Shown here in pieces: positions 1-9,086 of a DNA stretch of 64,000 nt. This DNA comes from Hyphomicrobiales bacterium (lineage in GTDB: Bacteria; Pseudomonadota; Alphaproteobacteria; Rhizobiales; Rhizobiaceae). The position numbers and the translations under genes were made by a program. Every line of letters starts with the position of its first letter. Within the stretch, counting starts at the first letter, position 1. Under the pieces are notes generated by a model that saw only the letters and a list, made by a program, of their open reading frames with translations, searched no databases and was not told the DNA's origin. The stretch spans positions 607,570 through 671,569 of the forward strand of contig UBXM01000006.1 of the NCBI GenBank assembly GCA_900469445.1. Direction: 5' to 3'.

Positions 1-302
1 GCGTGCCGGCGGTCGGCGGTGCCATGGATCTTGTGCATGGCGCCAAACAGGTCTTCGTCATTACCGAGCACGTGACCAAGAATGGCGAGCCGAAGCTCGT
101 GGAAAGATGTACCTTCCCACTGACCGGCGTCGGCTGCATAACCCGTATCTATACCAGTCATGCCGTTATCGACGTGGCGAATGCGCGCTTCGTACTGCGT
201 GAGAAGCTTGCGGCGATGACAGTTGAGGATTTGCAGGCAATGACCGGCGCTCCCCTGCATGTCGAAGGCGAGGTTGCCGATCTCGTCGTTCCCGAACTCT
301 GA
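1..302 (+). CDS. pcaJ: 3-oxoadipate (3-oxoacid) CoA-transferase subunit B, C-terminal part
   Basis: This is the last roughly 100 codons of a class I CoA-transferase beta subunit; the 5' part lies outside the window. The segment GGAMDLVHGAK followed by KNGEPKLVERCTFPLTG is typical of the beta subunit of succinyl-CoA:3-ketoacid transferases. The enzyme moves CoA from succinyl-CoA to 3-oxoadipate, the penultimate step of the beta-ketoadipate pathway. It ends 10 bases before the thiolase gene pcaF, and with pobA nearby this favours 3-oxoadipate over acetoacetate as substrate. That assignment rests on context, since sequence alone does not separate PcaIJ from ScoAB. The subunit A gene should lie immediately upstream of the window. 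Confidence 0.85.
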   Translation, partial: VPAVGGAMDLVHGAKQVFVITEHVTKNGEPKLVERCTFPLTGVGCITRIYTSHAVIDVANARFVLREKLAAMTVEDLQAMTGAPLHVEGEVADLVVPEL

Positions 303-312
303 GGAGATTTTA

Positions 313-1518
313 ATGCCCGATGCTTTCATCTGCGATTACATTCGCACGCCCATCGGCCGCTTTGGAGGTTCTCTATCCTCTGTCAGAACCGACGATCTTG
401 GCGCAATTCCGCTAAAGGCACTCGTAGAACGAAACCCGAGGGTCGATTGGGAGGCGGTCGGCGACGTGATCTACGGCTGTGCCAACCAGGCGGGCGAAGA
501 CAACCGCAATGTCGCGCGCATGTCGCTGCTCCTGGCAGGCTTGCCGGTTTCCGTCACCGGCACCACTATCAACCGCCTGTGTGGTTCAGGCATGGACGCG
601 GTCATCATGGCCAGCCGCGCCATCAAGGCGAGCGAAGCCGAGCTGATGATCGCCGGTGGCGTCGAAAGCATGAGCCGCGCGCCGTTCGTGATGCCGAAAG
701 CCGAGGTCGCGTTCTCGCGTCATGCCGAGATCCACGACACCACGATAGGCTGGCGCTTCATCAATCCGCTGATGAAAAAGCAGTACGGCGTCGACTCCAT
801 GCCGCAGACCGGCGAGAATGTTGCAGAAGATTATCGGATTTCCAGAGCCGATCAGGATGCCTTTGCCTTTCGTAGCCAGGCCAAGGCGGCCGCGGCTCAG
901 GAAAATGGTCGTCTGGCGCGCGAAATCATTCCTGTCGTCATCCCGCAGCGTAAGGGCGACGCCGTTGTCGTATCGGCAGACGAGCACCCGCGGGCAACCA
1001 CGATCGAAGCGCTGGCAAAACTGGCTACGCCCTTCAAAACGGAGGGCGGAACGGTCACGGCCGGCAATGCTTCCGGCGTGAACGACGGTGCCGCGGCGCT
1101 CATCATCGCATCGGAAGCCGCCGTTGAAAAATACGGATTGACCCCTCTCGCCCGGATCATGGCCGGCGCGACGGCTGGCGTTCCTCCCAGGATTATGGGG
1201 ATCGGGCCGGCACCAGCCTCGAAAAAACTGATGGCAATGCTCGGGCTAAGCCAGGATCGCTTCGATGTTATCGAACTGAACGAGGCCTTCGCCTCTCAGG
1301 GTCTTGCAACGTTGCGCGAACTCGGCATCGCCGACGATGATCCGCGCGTCAATCCGAACGGTGGGGCAATTGCGCTCGGGCATCCACTGGGAATGTCGGG
1401 TGCCAGGATCGCAGGCACGGCAGCGCTTGAGCTTGCATCCGGCAAGGGCCGCCATGCGCTCGCAACCATGTGCATCGGTGTCGGGCAGGGCATCGCCATC
1501 GCGCTTGCGCGCGCCTGA
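313..1518 (+). CDS. pcaF: 3-oxoadipyl-CoA thiolase (beta-ketoadipate pathway)
   Basis: A 401-residue thiolase of normal family length. It cleaves 3-oxoadipyl-CoA with CoA to succinyl-CoA and acetyl-CoA in the cytoplasm. The catalytic nucleophile is Cys90 in NRLCGSGMDAV, the general-base His357 is in GGAIALGHPLG, and Cys387 is in MCIGVGQG. I chose ATG 313 because GAGGAG lies just upstream; the longer open frame starting at 259 runs inside pcaJ. It follows pcaJ with a 10-base gap, so the two are surely co-transcribed. The name pcaF rather than a general acetyl-CoA acetyltransferase is supported by the adjoining CoA-transferase and by pobA/pobR. Confidence 0.9.
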   Translation: MPDAFICDYIRTPIGRFGGSLSSVRTDDLGAIPLKALVERNPRVDWEAVGDVIYGCANQAGEDNRNVARMSLLLAGLPVSVTGTTINRLCGSGMDAVIMASRAIKASEAELMIAGGVESMSRAPFVMPKAEVAFSRHAEIHDTTIGWRFINPLMKKQYGVDSMPQTGENVAEDYRISRADQDAFAFRSQAKAAAAQENGRLAREIIPVVIPQRKGDAVVVSADEHPRATTIEALAKLATPFKTEGGTVTAGNASGVNDGAAALIIASEAAVEKYGLTPLARIMAGATAGVPPRIMGIGPAPASKKLMAMLGLSQDRFDVIELNEAFASQGLATLRELGIADDDPRVNPNGGAIALGHPLGMSGARIAGTAALELASGKGRHALATMCIGVGQGIAIALARA

Positions 1519-1548
1519 TCCCCAGAAGATGACGGAGGTCGGCGGCGA

Positions 1549-2265
1549 CTAGTGCAGGCCGCCGACCCCAAGCAGACGTTCCACCGCATCCTGATCCTGC
1601 GAAAGCGCGCTGGGCGTTCCACTCCATGCAATGCGGCCCCGCTCCAGCACGATGACCTCGTCGGCAAAATCGAGGGCGCTCTGGATCCGCTGTTCGACCA
1701 GCAGGATCGTCATGTCGCCCGAGCCGGCAAGCTCGGAGAACGCTGCCATGAGCTCCTCGCAGATGACCGGGGCCAATCCTTCAAGCGGCTCATCCAGCAA
1801 TAGCACCGAGGGACGTCCCAGGATCGTACGTGCCGTGGTCAGCATTTGCTGTTCACCTCCGGACAACTGGCTTCCCAGGTTCCTGTGCCGCTCCCTCAGG
1901 CGCGGAAACATCGCATAGGCCTCGTCGATTGCATCCTTCTGCCGGCCTTTCAGCCCGACCGTCAGGTTTTCCTCGACGGTAAGGCTCGGGAACACGTCAC
2001 GAGTTTGTGGAACGTAGCCGATACCGGCATGGGCACGGGCGGCGCTTGGTGCCGAACTGATATCCACCCCGCCCACCATTATTTTCCCGTCATATCGACG
2101 GGTCTGGCCGGCAAGCGTTGCCAAAAGCGTGCTTTTGCCCATCCCATTGCGACCGAGGACGGCAAGCCGCCGGCCTGCGGGGACGGAAAACGAAATCGAT
2201 TCCAGAATGCGTGTCGGGCCGTAACCTGCGGAAAGGTTCGAGACTTCAAGCGACGTGGCTGGCAT
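1549..2265 (-). CDS. livF: Branched-chain-type ABC transporter ATPase (LivF family)
   Basis: One of two ATPases of a LivFGHMK-type importer. Walker A is LGRNGMGKSTLL, the signature is LSGGEQQM, and Walker B is VLLLDEPLEGLAP, the EGLAP ending being typical of LivF proteins. The start at 2265 places GGGAG 8 bases upstream; ATG 2271 is in frame but only 2 bases from that ribosome site. The gene overlaps the end of livG, indicating translational coupling. It is the last gene of the five-gene operon and converges on pcaF with only 30 bases between the stops. Its position between pcaF and pobA suggests that the operon imports an aromatic acid and not an amino acid (inference). Confidence 0.88.
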   Translation of the reverse strand: MPATSLEVSNLSAGYGPTRILESISFSVPAGRRLAVLGRNGMGKSTLLATLAGQTRRYDGKIMVGGVDISSAPSAARAHAGIGYVPQTRDVFPSLTVEENLTVGLKGRQKDAIDEAYAMFPRLRERHRNLGSQLSGGEQQMLTTARTILGRPSVLLLDEPLEGLAPVICEELMAAFSELAGSGDMTILLVEQRIQSALDFADEVIVLERGRIAWSGTPSALSQDQDAVERLLGVGGLH

Positions 2266-3010
2266 GGGCATAGCTCCCGAGATAGGCCTCGCGCACGCGA
2301 GCATCTTTTGTGACGTCAGAAGGTGAGCCATCGAAGATCACGGCGCCGGCGGCCAGCACGATCACGCGCCTGGCAAAGCGGAACACCAGATCCATGTCGT
2401 GCTCGATCATCAATACGGAGAGATCCGACGGCAGGTTTGCAAGTGCCTCTTCTATGCGGCTGGTATCGCTTTGCGGAACGCCCGCTGCCGGTTCGTCGAG
2501 CAGCAATACGCTCGGCTTCAGTGCCAGCGCGATCGCCAGTTCCAGCAGGCGCTGCTGTCCGTAGGCGATCTCGCGAACCTTGCGGTGGGCGAGCGGCAGA
2601 AGCCCGAGTTTTTCCAACAGATGGTCGACCTCTTCCATGACTTCCGTGCGGGTCAGGAAATTGCCGAACAGTCGCCCTGAGTTTCCCGTCCTTTGGAGAA
2701 CCGCAAGGCCGACATGTTCTGCAGGTGTCATGTCCTGGAAAAGCCGTGTTACCTGAAACGAACGGACCAGACCGCGCTGAACCCTTCCCGTAGGGCCGAC
2801 TTTCGTCACGGTTTCACCCCGAAGACGCACCTCGCCTGAGCTGGGCCTGAGAGCGCCGGTGACGAGATTGACGAAGGTGGTCTTGCCCGCTCCGTTCGGC
2901 CCGATAAGCGCGACCCGATCCCCTGTCGCCATGGAAAGGGAGACGTCGCTGGTCACAACCAGCCCGCCGAACGACTTTTTCAGATTGATGACTTCCAGCA
3001 CCGCACTCAT
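2246..3010 (-). CDS. livG: Branched-chain-type ABC transporter ATPase (LivG family)
   Basis: A 254-residue ATPase, partner of LivF. Walker A is IGPNGAGKTTF, Walker B is VLLLDEPAAGVP, and the signature region reads AYGQQRLLELAIAL. LivG proteins usually have LS(Y)GQQR at this point, so AYGQQ is a normal family variant. It carries the C-terminal segment FDGSPSDVTKDARVREAYLG found in most LivG proteins. Its start overlaps the livM stop by 4 bases (ATGA), so the two are translationally coupled. It powers uptake through LivH and LivM at the inner membrane. Confidence 0.88.
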   Translation of the reverse strand: MSAVLEVINLKKSFGGLVVTSDVSLSMATGDRVALIGPNGAGKTTFVNLVTGALRPSSGEVRLRGETVTKVGPTGRVQRGLVRSFQVTRLFQDMTPAEHVGLAVLQRTGNSGRLFGNFLTRTEVMEEVDHLLEKLGLLPLAHRKVREIAYGQQRLLELAIALALKPSVLLLDEPAAGVPQSDTSRIEEALANLPSDLSVLMIEHDMDLVFRFARRVIVLAAGAVIFDGSPSDVTKDARVREAYLGSYAHASHVA

Positions 3011-4029
3011 GCGCGCGTCTCCCCATCATGCTTTTTTCTGCCGGCAAGGAAGGCTTCAGCTGTCCCGTAAAGTCCCTTGGGCGCGAACAGGACGACGGCG
3101 ATGAGAAGTGCTCCGACCATTGTCAGCCAGTGAAACGGGTTGGCGGCCGAGACGAAATCTTCGAACAGCATGAAGATCAAGGTTCCGACCAGGGCGCCGA
3201 AGAGCGAACCCGTTCCGCCGAGCACCAGCATCACCAGGGCCTCGGCAGATTGCGTGAAAGATAGTGAATCCAGCGCCACGACCTGGGTCGAGATCGCACT
3301 CAATGCTCCGCCGGTTCCGGCAACCGCTCCCGAGATGACGTACATCTTCACGAGCGCCTTGTGGGGCGAGGCGCCAAGCGCACGCACGCGCACCGGGTCT
3401 TCCTTGATGCCGCGGCAGAGCATGCCGAAAGGCGAGCGGACAAGGATGCGCAAGAGTACGAAGACGATCAGAAGCAACGCTACACCGAAAAAATAGGCGG
3501 TGTGGCCGAAGAGATCGAATTCGAAAACACCGAAGAGCGGATCGAGCATGATGCCCGACAAGCCATCGCTTCCGCCGGTCCATGACGAAGCCTTGTTGGC
3601 GAATTCGTGAAACAGATAGACGAGGGCGATCGAAAGTACGAGCTGCGGCAGACCATGCGCGCGAAGCATCACGATGGCGCATACGAGCCCGGCGACCACG
3701 CCCGCAACGATCCCGCCCAGGGTCATGAGCAGCGGATCGGTTATCCCGTAATGTGCCGACAGAATTCCCGCTGCATAGGCGCCTGAACCGAACAGCGCTG
3801 CCTGACCGAGTGTGGCGACACCACAATAGCCGGTCACCAGATCCAGCGACAGGACGAGTAAGGCGATTGCGAGCAGGCGGGTCAAAAGGGCCAGATTGTC
3901 GGGAAAAAGCAGGTAGCCGGCGAGGGCCGTGATTATTATGGCGGCAATTCCGATAAGGTCACGCCGAATGAAATTGCTCCGCAAACGCGTCATGCTGTTG
4001 GTATTGCTCACACTGCTGTCTCCGCTCAT
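3007..4029 (-). CDS. livM: Branched-chain-type ABC transporter permease (LivM family)
   Basis: A 340-residue inner-membrane permease with about nine hydrophobic segments after a polar N-terminus of about 25 residues. The region from GTGGALSAISTQVV to AEALVMLVLGGTGSLFGALVG matches the conserved LivM cytoplasmic coupling region and the last helices. It pairs with LivH to form the channel. The 4-base overlaps with livH upstream and livG downstream show a tightly coupled operon. Confidence 0.88.
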   Translation of the reverse strand: MSGDSSVSNTNSMTRLRSNFIRRDLIGIAAIIITALAGYLLFPDNLALLTRLLAIALLVLSLDLVTGYCGVATLGQAALFGSGAYAAGILSAHYGITDPLLMTLGGIVAGVVAGLVCAIVMLRAHGLPQLVLSIALVYLFHEFANKASSWTGGSDGLSGIMLDPLFGVFEFDLFGHTAYFFGVALLLIVFVLLRILVRSPFGMLCRGIKEDPVRVRALGASPHKALVKMYVISGAVAGTGGALSAISTQVVALDSLSFTQSAEALVMLVLGGTGSLFGALVGTLIFMLFEDFVSAANPFHWLTMVGALLIAVVLFAPKGLYGTAEAFLAGRKKHDGETRA

Positions 4030-4889
4030 TTCGCTCGGCCCGCCAAGCCACGGGGAAAGATGCAGATGATCGCGATGACGGCGAGATAGAAGAAGAATTC
4101 TCCGAATTCGGGCATGAGATATCTGCCGGTCGTATCGACCGCACCAAGCAGAAGACAGGCTGCCAGCGCGCCGGGGATGGAGCCGGCTCCGCCGACGGAG
4201 ACGACGACGAGAAATGTCACCATGTAGCGGAGTGCGTAATAAGGCTCCACCGGCAGGAACTCGGATCCGACCACGCCACCGAAGGCTGCAAGCCCCACGG
4301 CCACCGCGAAACTCACCGCATAAACGATTTCCGTCCGCACGCCGAGAGCGGCGGCCATGGCCGCGTTATCGACCGATGCGCGAAGTCTTATGCCGAAATT
4401 CGTCTTTTCGATCGCATACCAGAGGCCGAGCGCCACCGCGAGGCCGCACAGGATGGCGAAAAGACGATGGATGGGTATGGTTCTGAAACCGATATCCGCC
4501 GAGCCCTGAAGTGCCGGAGCAAGCGGAATGGTCTTGAGCGTCGGCCCCATGATGAAATTGGTTATGCCGATGATGCAGAAGGTGATGCCGATCGTCATCA
4601 GCACCTGTGTCAGTTCCGGCTGACCATAGATGCGCCTATAGAGAAGGCGTTCGATCGGAATGGCGATCAATATGGTGAAGACGACCGCTGCGACTACGGC
4701 AAGTGCGTAACCCAGACCGAGGTCGCGCGCGACATAGGAGGCTATATAGCCGCCGATCATCGCAAAGCCGCCATGGGCCAGATTGACGACGCGCATCAAG
4801 CCCATGGTCACCGAAAGACCGATCGATATGACGAACAGCACCATGCCGTAGGCAAGGGCGTCGACAGCTATGCTGAAGACCGTCTGCAT
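4026..4889 (-). CDS. livH: Branched-chain-type ABC transporter permease (LivH family)
   Basis: A 287-residue permease with about eight membrane segments, including the conserved LivH opening GLSVTMGLMRVVNLAHGGFAMIGGY and the segment FLVVVSVGGAGSIPGALAA. AGGAA lies 5 bases before ATG 4889. It is separated from the binding-protein gene by 65 bases that contain a strong hairpin, so the permease-ATPase part may be expressed at a lower level than the binding protein. Confidence 0.88.
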   Translation of the reverse strand: MQTVFSIAVDALAYGMVLFVISIGLSVTMGLMRVVNLAHGGFAMIGGYIASYVARDLGLGYALAVVAAVVFTILIAIPIERLLYRRIYGQPELTQVLMTIGITFCIIGITNFIMGPTLKTIPLAPALQGSADIGFRTIPIHRLFAILCGLAVALGLWYAIEKTNFGIRLRASVDNAAMAAALGVRTEIVYAVSFAVAVGLAAFGGVVGSEFLPVEPYYALRYMVTFLVVVSVGGAGSIPGALAACLLLGAVDTTGRYLMPEFGEFFFYLAVIAIICIFPRGLAGRAK

Positions 4890-4909
4890 TAAAGTTCCTG
4901 TCGAAAAGC

Positions 4910-4932
4910 GGCAGGCCCTGTCTCGGCCTGCC
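4910..4932 (-). terminator. Intra-operon hairpin between binding protein and permease genes
   Basis: An exact 8-bp inverted repeat (GGCAGGCC and GGCCTGCC) encloses a 7-base loop and is followed on the minus strand by a short TTTT. It sits after the binding-protein stop and before livH. A partial terminator or mRNA-stabilising hairpin here would give the usual excess of binding protein over permease. The role is inferred; the repeat is seen directly. Confidence 0.6.
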
Positions 4933-4954
4933 TGGTTGTCGAAGTGTCGGCTGC

Positions 4955-6127
4955 TTACTTGGCGACGGCGAGACCCGGATCGCCCTGCTTTTCGAAGGTC
5001 TGGACTTCCTTGTTGATGTATTTGCCGTCCGCTGTCTTTGTGACCTCGCGCAGATAGATGTTCTGCGTGATGTGGCGGCTTTCAGGATCGATGGAGACAG
5101 GGCCGCGTGGGCTTGTCCAGGTGAGGCCCTTGACCGCTTCAACAGCCTTCTGGGCATCCTGCTCGCCACCGGTTGCCTCGATCATCTTGTAGATGACATG
5201 CATACCGTCATAGGCACCCACGGACGGGAAGGAAAGTTCTTCCGCCTTGCCGATCGCCTTGGTCGCGGCCTCGACGAAAGCCTTGTTTTCAGGTGAATCG
5301 TGAGAAACGGCATAGTGAAATGTCGTCTGGATTCCCAACGCGGCATCCCCCAGCGCCGGCAGGTCCGATTCCTGGGTGAGGTCGCCCGGCGCATAGAATT
5401 TCGTTCCGGCAGCCTTCAAACCATTGTCGTTGAAAGCCTTGACGAAACCGAGCGTTGTCGGACCGGACGGCAGGAAGGCAAAGACGCCCTCGGCTCCCGA
5501 ATCCTTGATCCTCTGCATGATCGGGCTGAAATCATTGGTGGAAAGCGGCATTCTGATTGCTTCGACAATCTCGCCGCCGGTCTCTTCGAAGGCTTTCTTG
5601 AACGCATTTTCGGCATCGACGCCCGGGCCATAGTCGCTGACGACCGAAATGATCTTCTTCACGCCGGCATCCGATGCAACTTTGGCTATCGGTGTCGAAG
5701 TCTGCCAGGTGGTAAACGAGGTTCTGACGACGAGCGGGCTGGTTTTCATGATGGCGGATGTCGCCGCATTCATGATGACCATCGGCACATTGCCCTGCTT
5801 GAGGACCGGCGTCACGGCCATTGCATCCGGCGTGAAATAGAAGCCCGCAAGATACTGGACTTTTTCCTTGACGATCAGCTCCTGGCCAAGCGCCTTGGAT
5901 TGAGCCGGATCCGCAGCCGGAATATCCCGGTAGACGATCTCGATCGTATCATCGCCGACCGTGTTGCCGTGAAGCGCCATATAGGCATCTATTCCGGCCT
6001 TGAAATTCTTGCCCTGAAGGGCAAACGGACCGGAGAAGGGACCAACTACGCCGACCTTGATGACGTCGGCGGATGCCGTTCCACACATCGCCATGACCGC
6101 GAATGCGGCAATTGCAGCCTTTTTCAT
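4955..6127 (-). CDS. Periplasmic substrate-binding protein of the branched-chain-type ABC transporter
   Basis: A type I periplasmic binding protein of about 390 residues (Leu/Ile/Val-binding family). A signal peptide with a basic start and a cleavage site after GTASA is clear, then IKVGVVGPFSGPFALQGKNF, the classic LivK-type opening. ATG 6127 has GGAGG 7 bases upstream, whereas ATG 6133 is too close to it. The protein heads the transporter operon livHMGF. The ligand is not evident from sequence; its neighbours pcaF, pobA and pobR make an aromatic acid such as 4-hydroxybenzoate the best guess. Similar LivK-family proteins in Rhodopseudomonas and relatives bind aromatic acids. Confidence 0.87.
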   Translation of the reverse strand: MKKAAIAAFAVMAMCGTASADVIKVGVVGPFSGPFALQGKNFKAGIDAYMALHGNTVGDDTIEIVYRDIPAADPAQSKALGQELIVKEKVQYLAGFYFTPDAMAVTPVLKQGNVPMVIMNAATSAIMKTSPLVVRTSFTTWQTSTPIAKVASDAGVKKIISVVSDYGPGVDAENAFKKAFEETGGEIVEAIRMPLSTNDFSPIMQRIKDSGAEGVFAFLPSGPTTLGFVKAFNDNGLKAAGTKFYAPGDLTQESDLPALGDAALGIQTTFHYAVSHDSPENKAFVEAATKAIGKAEELSFPSVGAYDGMHVIYKMIEATGGEQDAQKAVEAVKGLTWTSPRGPVSIDPESRHITQNIYLREVTKTADGKYINKEVQTFEKQGDPGLAVAK

Positions 6128-6226
6128 GTTCATTCCTCCCAGTTAACATGGTGCACGCTTTCACGTATCGTGCGCTGTCCCTTACGTTTACCCGTGGCAC
6201 GACCGGTCCTTTGCGCCCGTCCTCCT

Positions 6227-7399
<1,173 letters not shown>

Positions 7400-7512
7400 T
7401 CACGCCTCCCAACGAAATTGATATTTGCAAATTCCGTGATTGGCAGTTGTCGCGAAAGAGAGGCTCTGTTCTTTTAATTGTACTTTTGGAACATCTGTGA
7501 GGAGCAGTGGAT

Positions 7513-8391
7513 ATGCAGCGGGTTCCCACCTATGCCTTATATGGAGAAACGGACGCAGGGGATCCGGGCTTCTGGCTGCATCATGAAACCATTTACGCGC
7601 GCAGCAGTCAGCACGACTGGGAAATCCAGCCTCACCGGCATGCTGACTATTTCCAGATCCTCTATATCGCGGCCGGCAGCGGCGACGTTGTTTTCGGCGA
7701 CGAAACGTTAAGCCTGAAGCCTGGGACCGTCATAACCATCCCGCCTGAGACCAGCCATGGGTTTCGATTTTCAAAAACCGTTATAGGCTCGGTTATCACT
7801 ATCCTGTCATCCCATCTCGATCATAGACCCGGTGATCGCAGCCAGCTCGGCCAATGGCTCGCTCGTCCCCAAAAAATCGCCTCCGATCCCCAGGCACCAG
7901 ATGCGAAAGAGGCTGTACGCGTCCTGGAGCAGATAGCCGCCGAGTTCGAGGGCCGAAGCCGCGGACGCCATGAAATCCTGAGGGCCTATGTCTCCGTACT
8001 GTTGCATCTGTTGTTTCGGGCCGGTTCCGACCGGCATATGGGGGACAACGCCTCCGGTGACATGCGGGTGGACGCTTTGATTAACCTGGTCGATCGGCAT
8101 TTTCGCACGCATCGGGCACTGTCGTTTTATGCGGATGAAATCGGAGTGTCGCCAACTCACCTCAACCGTCTCGTTCGCGCCTGGCAGGGATGTTCGGCAC
8201 ACGAACTCATCGAGCGTAAAATTCTCGAAGAAGCGAAAAGGCAGTTGATATTCTCGATGAATTCCATTCAGGAAATATCATATCGCCTGGGTTTTCGCGA
8301 TGCCGCATACTTCTCTCGCTTCTTCGCCCGGGGAACCGGCTCCACTCCCAAGGACTGGCGTGCGGCTGAGCGTGGAAGGATCAGGTATTGA
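7513..8391 (+). CDS. pobR: AraC-family activator of pobA
   Basis: A 292-residue AraC/XylS regulator. The N-terminal cupin contains HRHADYFQILYIAAGSG and the C-terminal 100 residues form the double helix-turn-helix (LSFYADEIGVSPTHLNRLVRAWQG, then ISYRLGFRDAAYFSRFFARGTGSTPKDWR). ATG 7513 was chosen because GAGGAG lies 8 bases upstream; the in-frame GTG at 7507 is too close to it. Divergence from pobA strongly suggests that it is the 4-hydroxybenzoate-responsive activator, as in rhizobia and pseudomonads where PobR is of AraC type. Confidence 0.88.
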   Translation: MQRVPTYALYGETDAGDPGFWLHHETIYARSSQHDWEIQPHRHADYFQILYIAAGSGDVVFGDETLSLKPGTVITIPPETSHGFRFSKTVIGSVITILSSHLDHRPGDRSQLGQWLARPQKIASDPQAPDAKEAVRVLEQIAAEFEGRSRGRHEILRAYVSVLLHLLFRAGSDRHMGDNASGDMRVDALINLVDRHFRTHRALSFYADEIGVSPTHLNRLVRAWQGCSAHELIERKILEEAKRQLIFSMNSIQEISYRLGFRDAAYFSRFFARGTGSTPKDWRAAERGRIRY

Positions 8392-8593
8392 CCTACCTAG
8401 CTACGGCGAATTTGTTCGGCGGGGAATAATTCAAACCTTTTTACGGCCTCGTCCGAAAGTAGCCTACGAGGCTGACGGTCTGTTGGTCGCCAAACAACTC
8501 ATGCGGCTCATATCCCGTCTCGGCGGCTTGAAAGCGTGAATATGCAACGGTTGCGTGAGACGTAAACAGACGATCCTGCGGCGTAAATTCCGG

Positions 8594-8615
8594 GCGTTTA
8601 CGGTAACGTACTTCC
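8594..8615 (+). promoter_or_regulatory. Shared regulatory element, copy A
   Basis: First of four copies of a 22-nt element. The first 20 positions fit GCRTTWACNGTWRCGTACTT and this copy ends in CC. It points toward the gene at 8675 with about 60 bases between. Upstream are further GTAAA-type words (at about 8562 and 8583), so the full site may be longer. The match among copies is seen directly; the binding factor is unknown. Confidence 0.75.
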
Positions 8616-8674
8616 TGTGTTGAGGCCCTGTTTATAAGGTTCCGCGATAACCGCCTCGGGGAGACCGTGGAGAG

Positions 8675-8965
8675 ATGATCAAGCAAGGTGGGATCGCCCG
8701 AACGACAAGCGACTCCGCTCGACGGGGATTGTGGCGGCTGATGTTGAAACTTCCCGCCTTGCGAGGACGGCTGCAGATCGTCGCCGCAAAATCCCCCGCA
8801 CTCGATGATCTTTTCGAAGCATATGATGACGCTTCGATTGCGCTTGAACGTTTTCGACGGGACGGGAATGTCACTCGGATAGCAGAATACGACGGTATCT
8901 GTTCTGGCATCGAGAACGATGTGATCCAAAATCTGTTAAGCGCGCGTTTTGATGACCCGAATTAG
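8675..8965 (+). CDS. Small protein of unknown function, 96 residues
   Basis: I do not recognise a named family. The product is soluble, mostly helical and charged, with no signal peptide or membrane segment. Its core runs LWRLMLKLPALRGRLQIVAAKSP and then an acidic-basic region (DDLFEAYDDASIALERFRRD). GGAGAG lies 1 base before the ATG, and the reading frame stays open through a region where the opposite frame lacks any protein-like motif. Regulatory copy A lies 60 bases upstream. It is followed by the membrane-bound winged-helix/TPR gene, so it may be an accessory of that regulator. It could also be a chance frame, but composition and position favour a real gene. Confidence 0.55.
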   Translation: MIKQGGIARTTSDSARRGLWRLMLKLPALRGRLQIVAAKSPALDDLFEAYDDASIALERFRRDGNVTRIAEYDGICSGIENDVIQNLLSARFDDPN

Positions 8966-9086
8966 CACAGTACGGCTGCTTAGTTATCAAGCGTTAGGCT
9001 GTTCGGCGTTTCATATTGCAACTCATTGTCACATTTGCGATAAGTAAGCGCTTTCTACTTTAGTGGCCACTGTGTTGGGGACGGTG

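Noticed and set aside
8441..8929. 162-codon minus-strand frame
   Set aside because: It overlaps regulatory copy A and the more plausible plus-strand gene at 8675, and has no domain-like motif or ribosome site.
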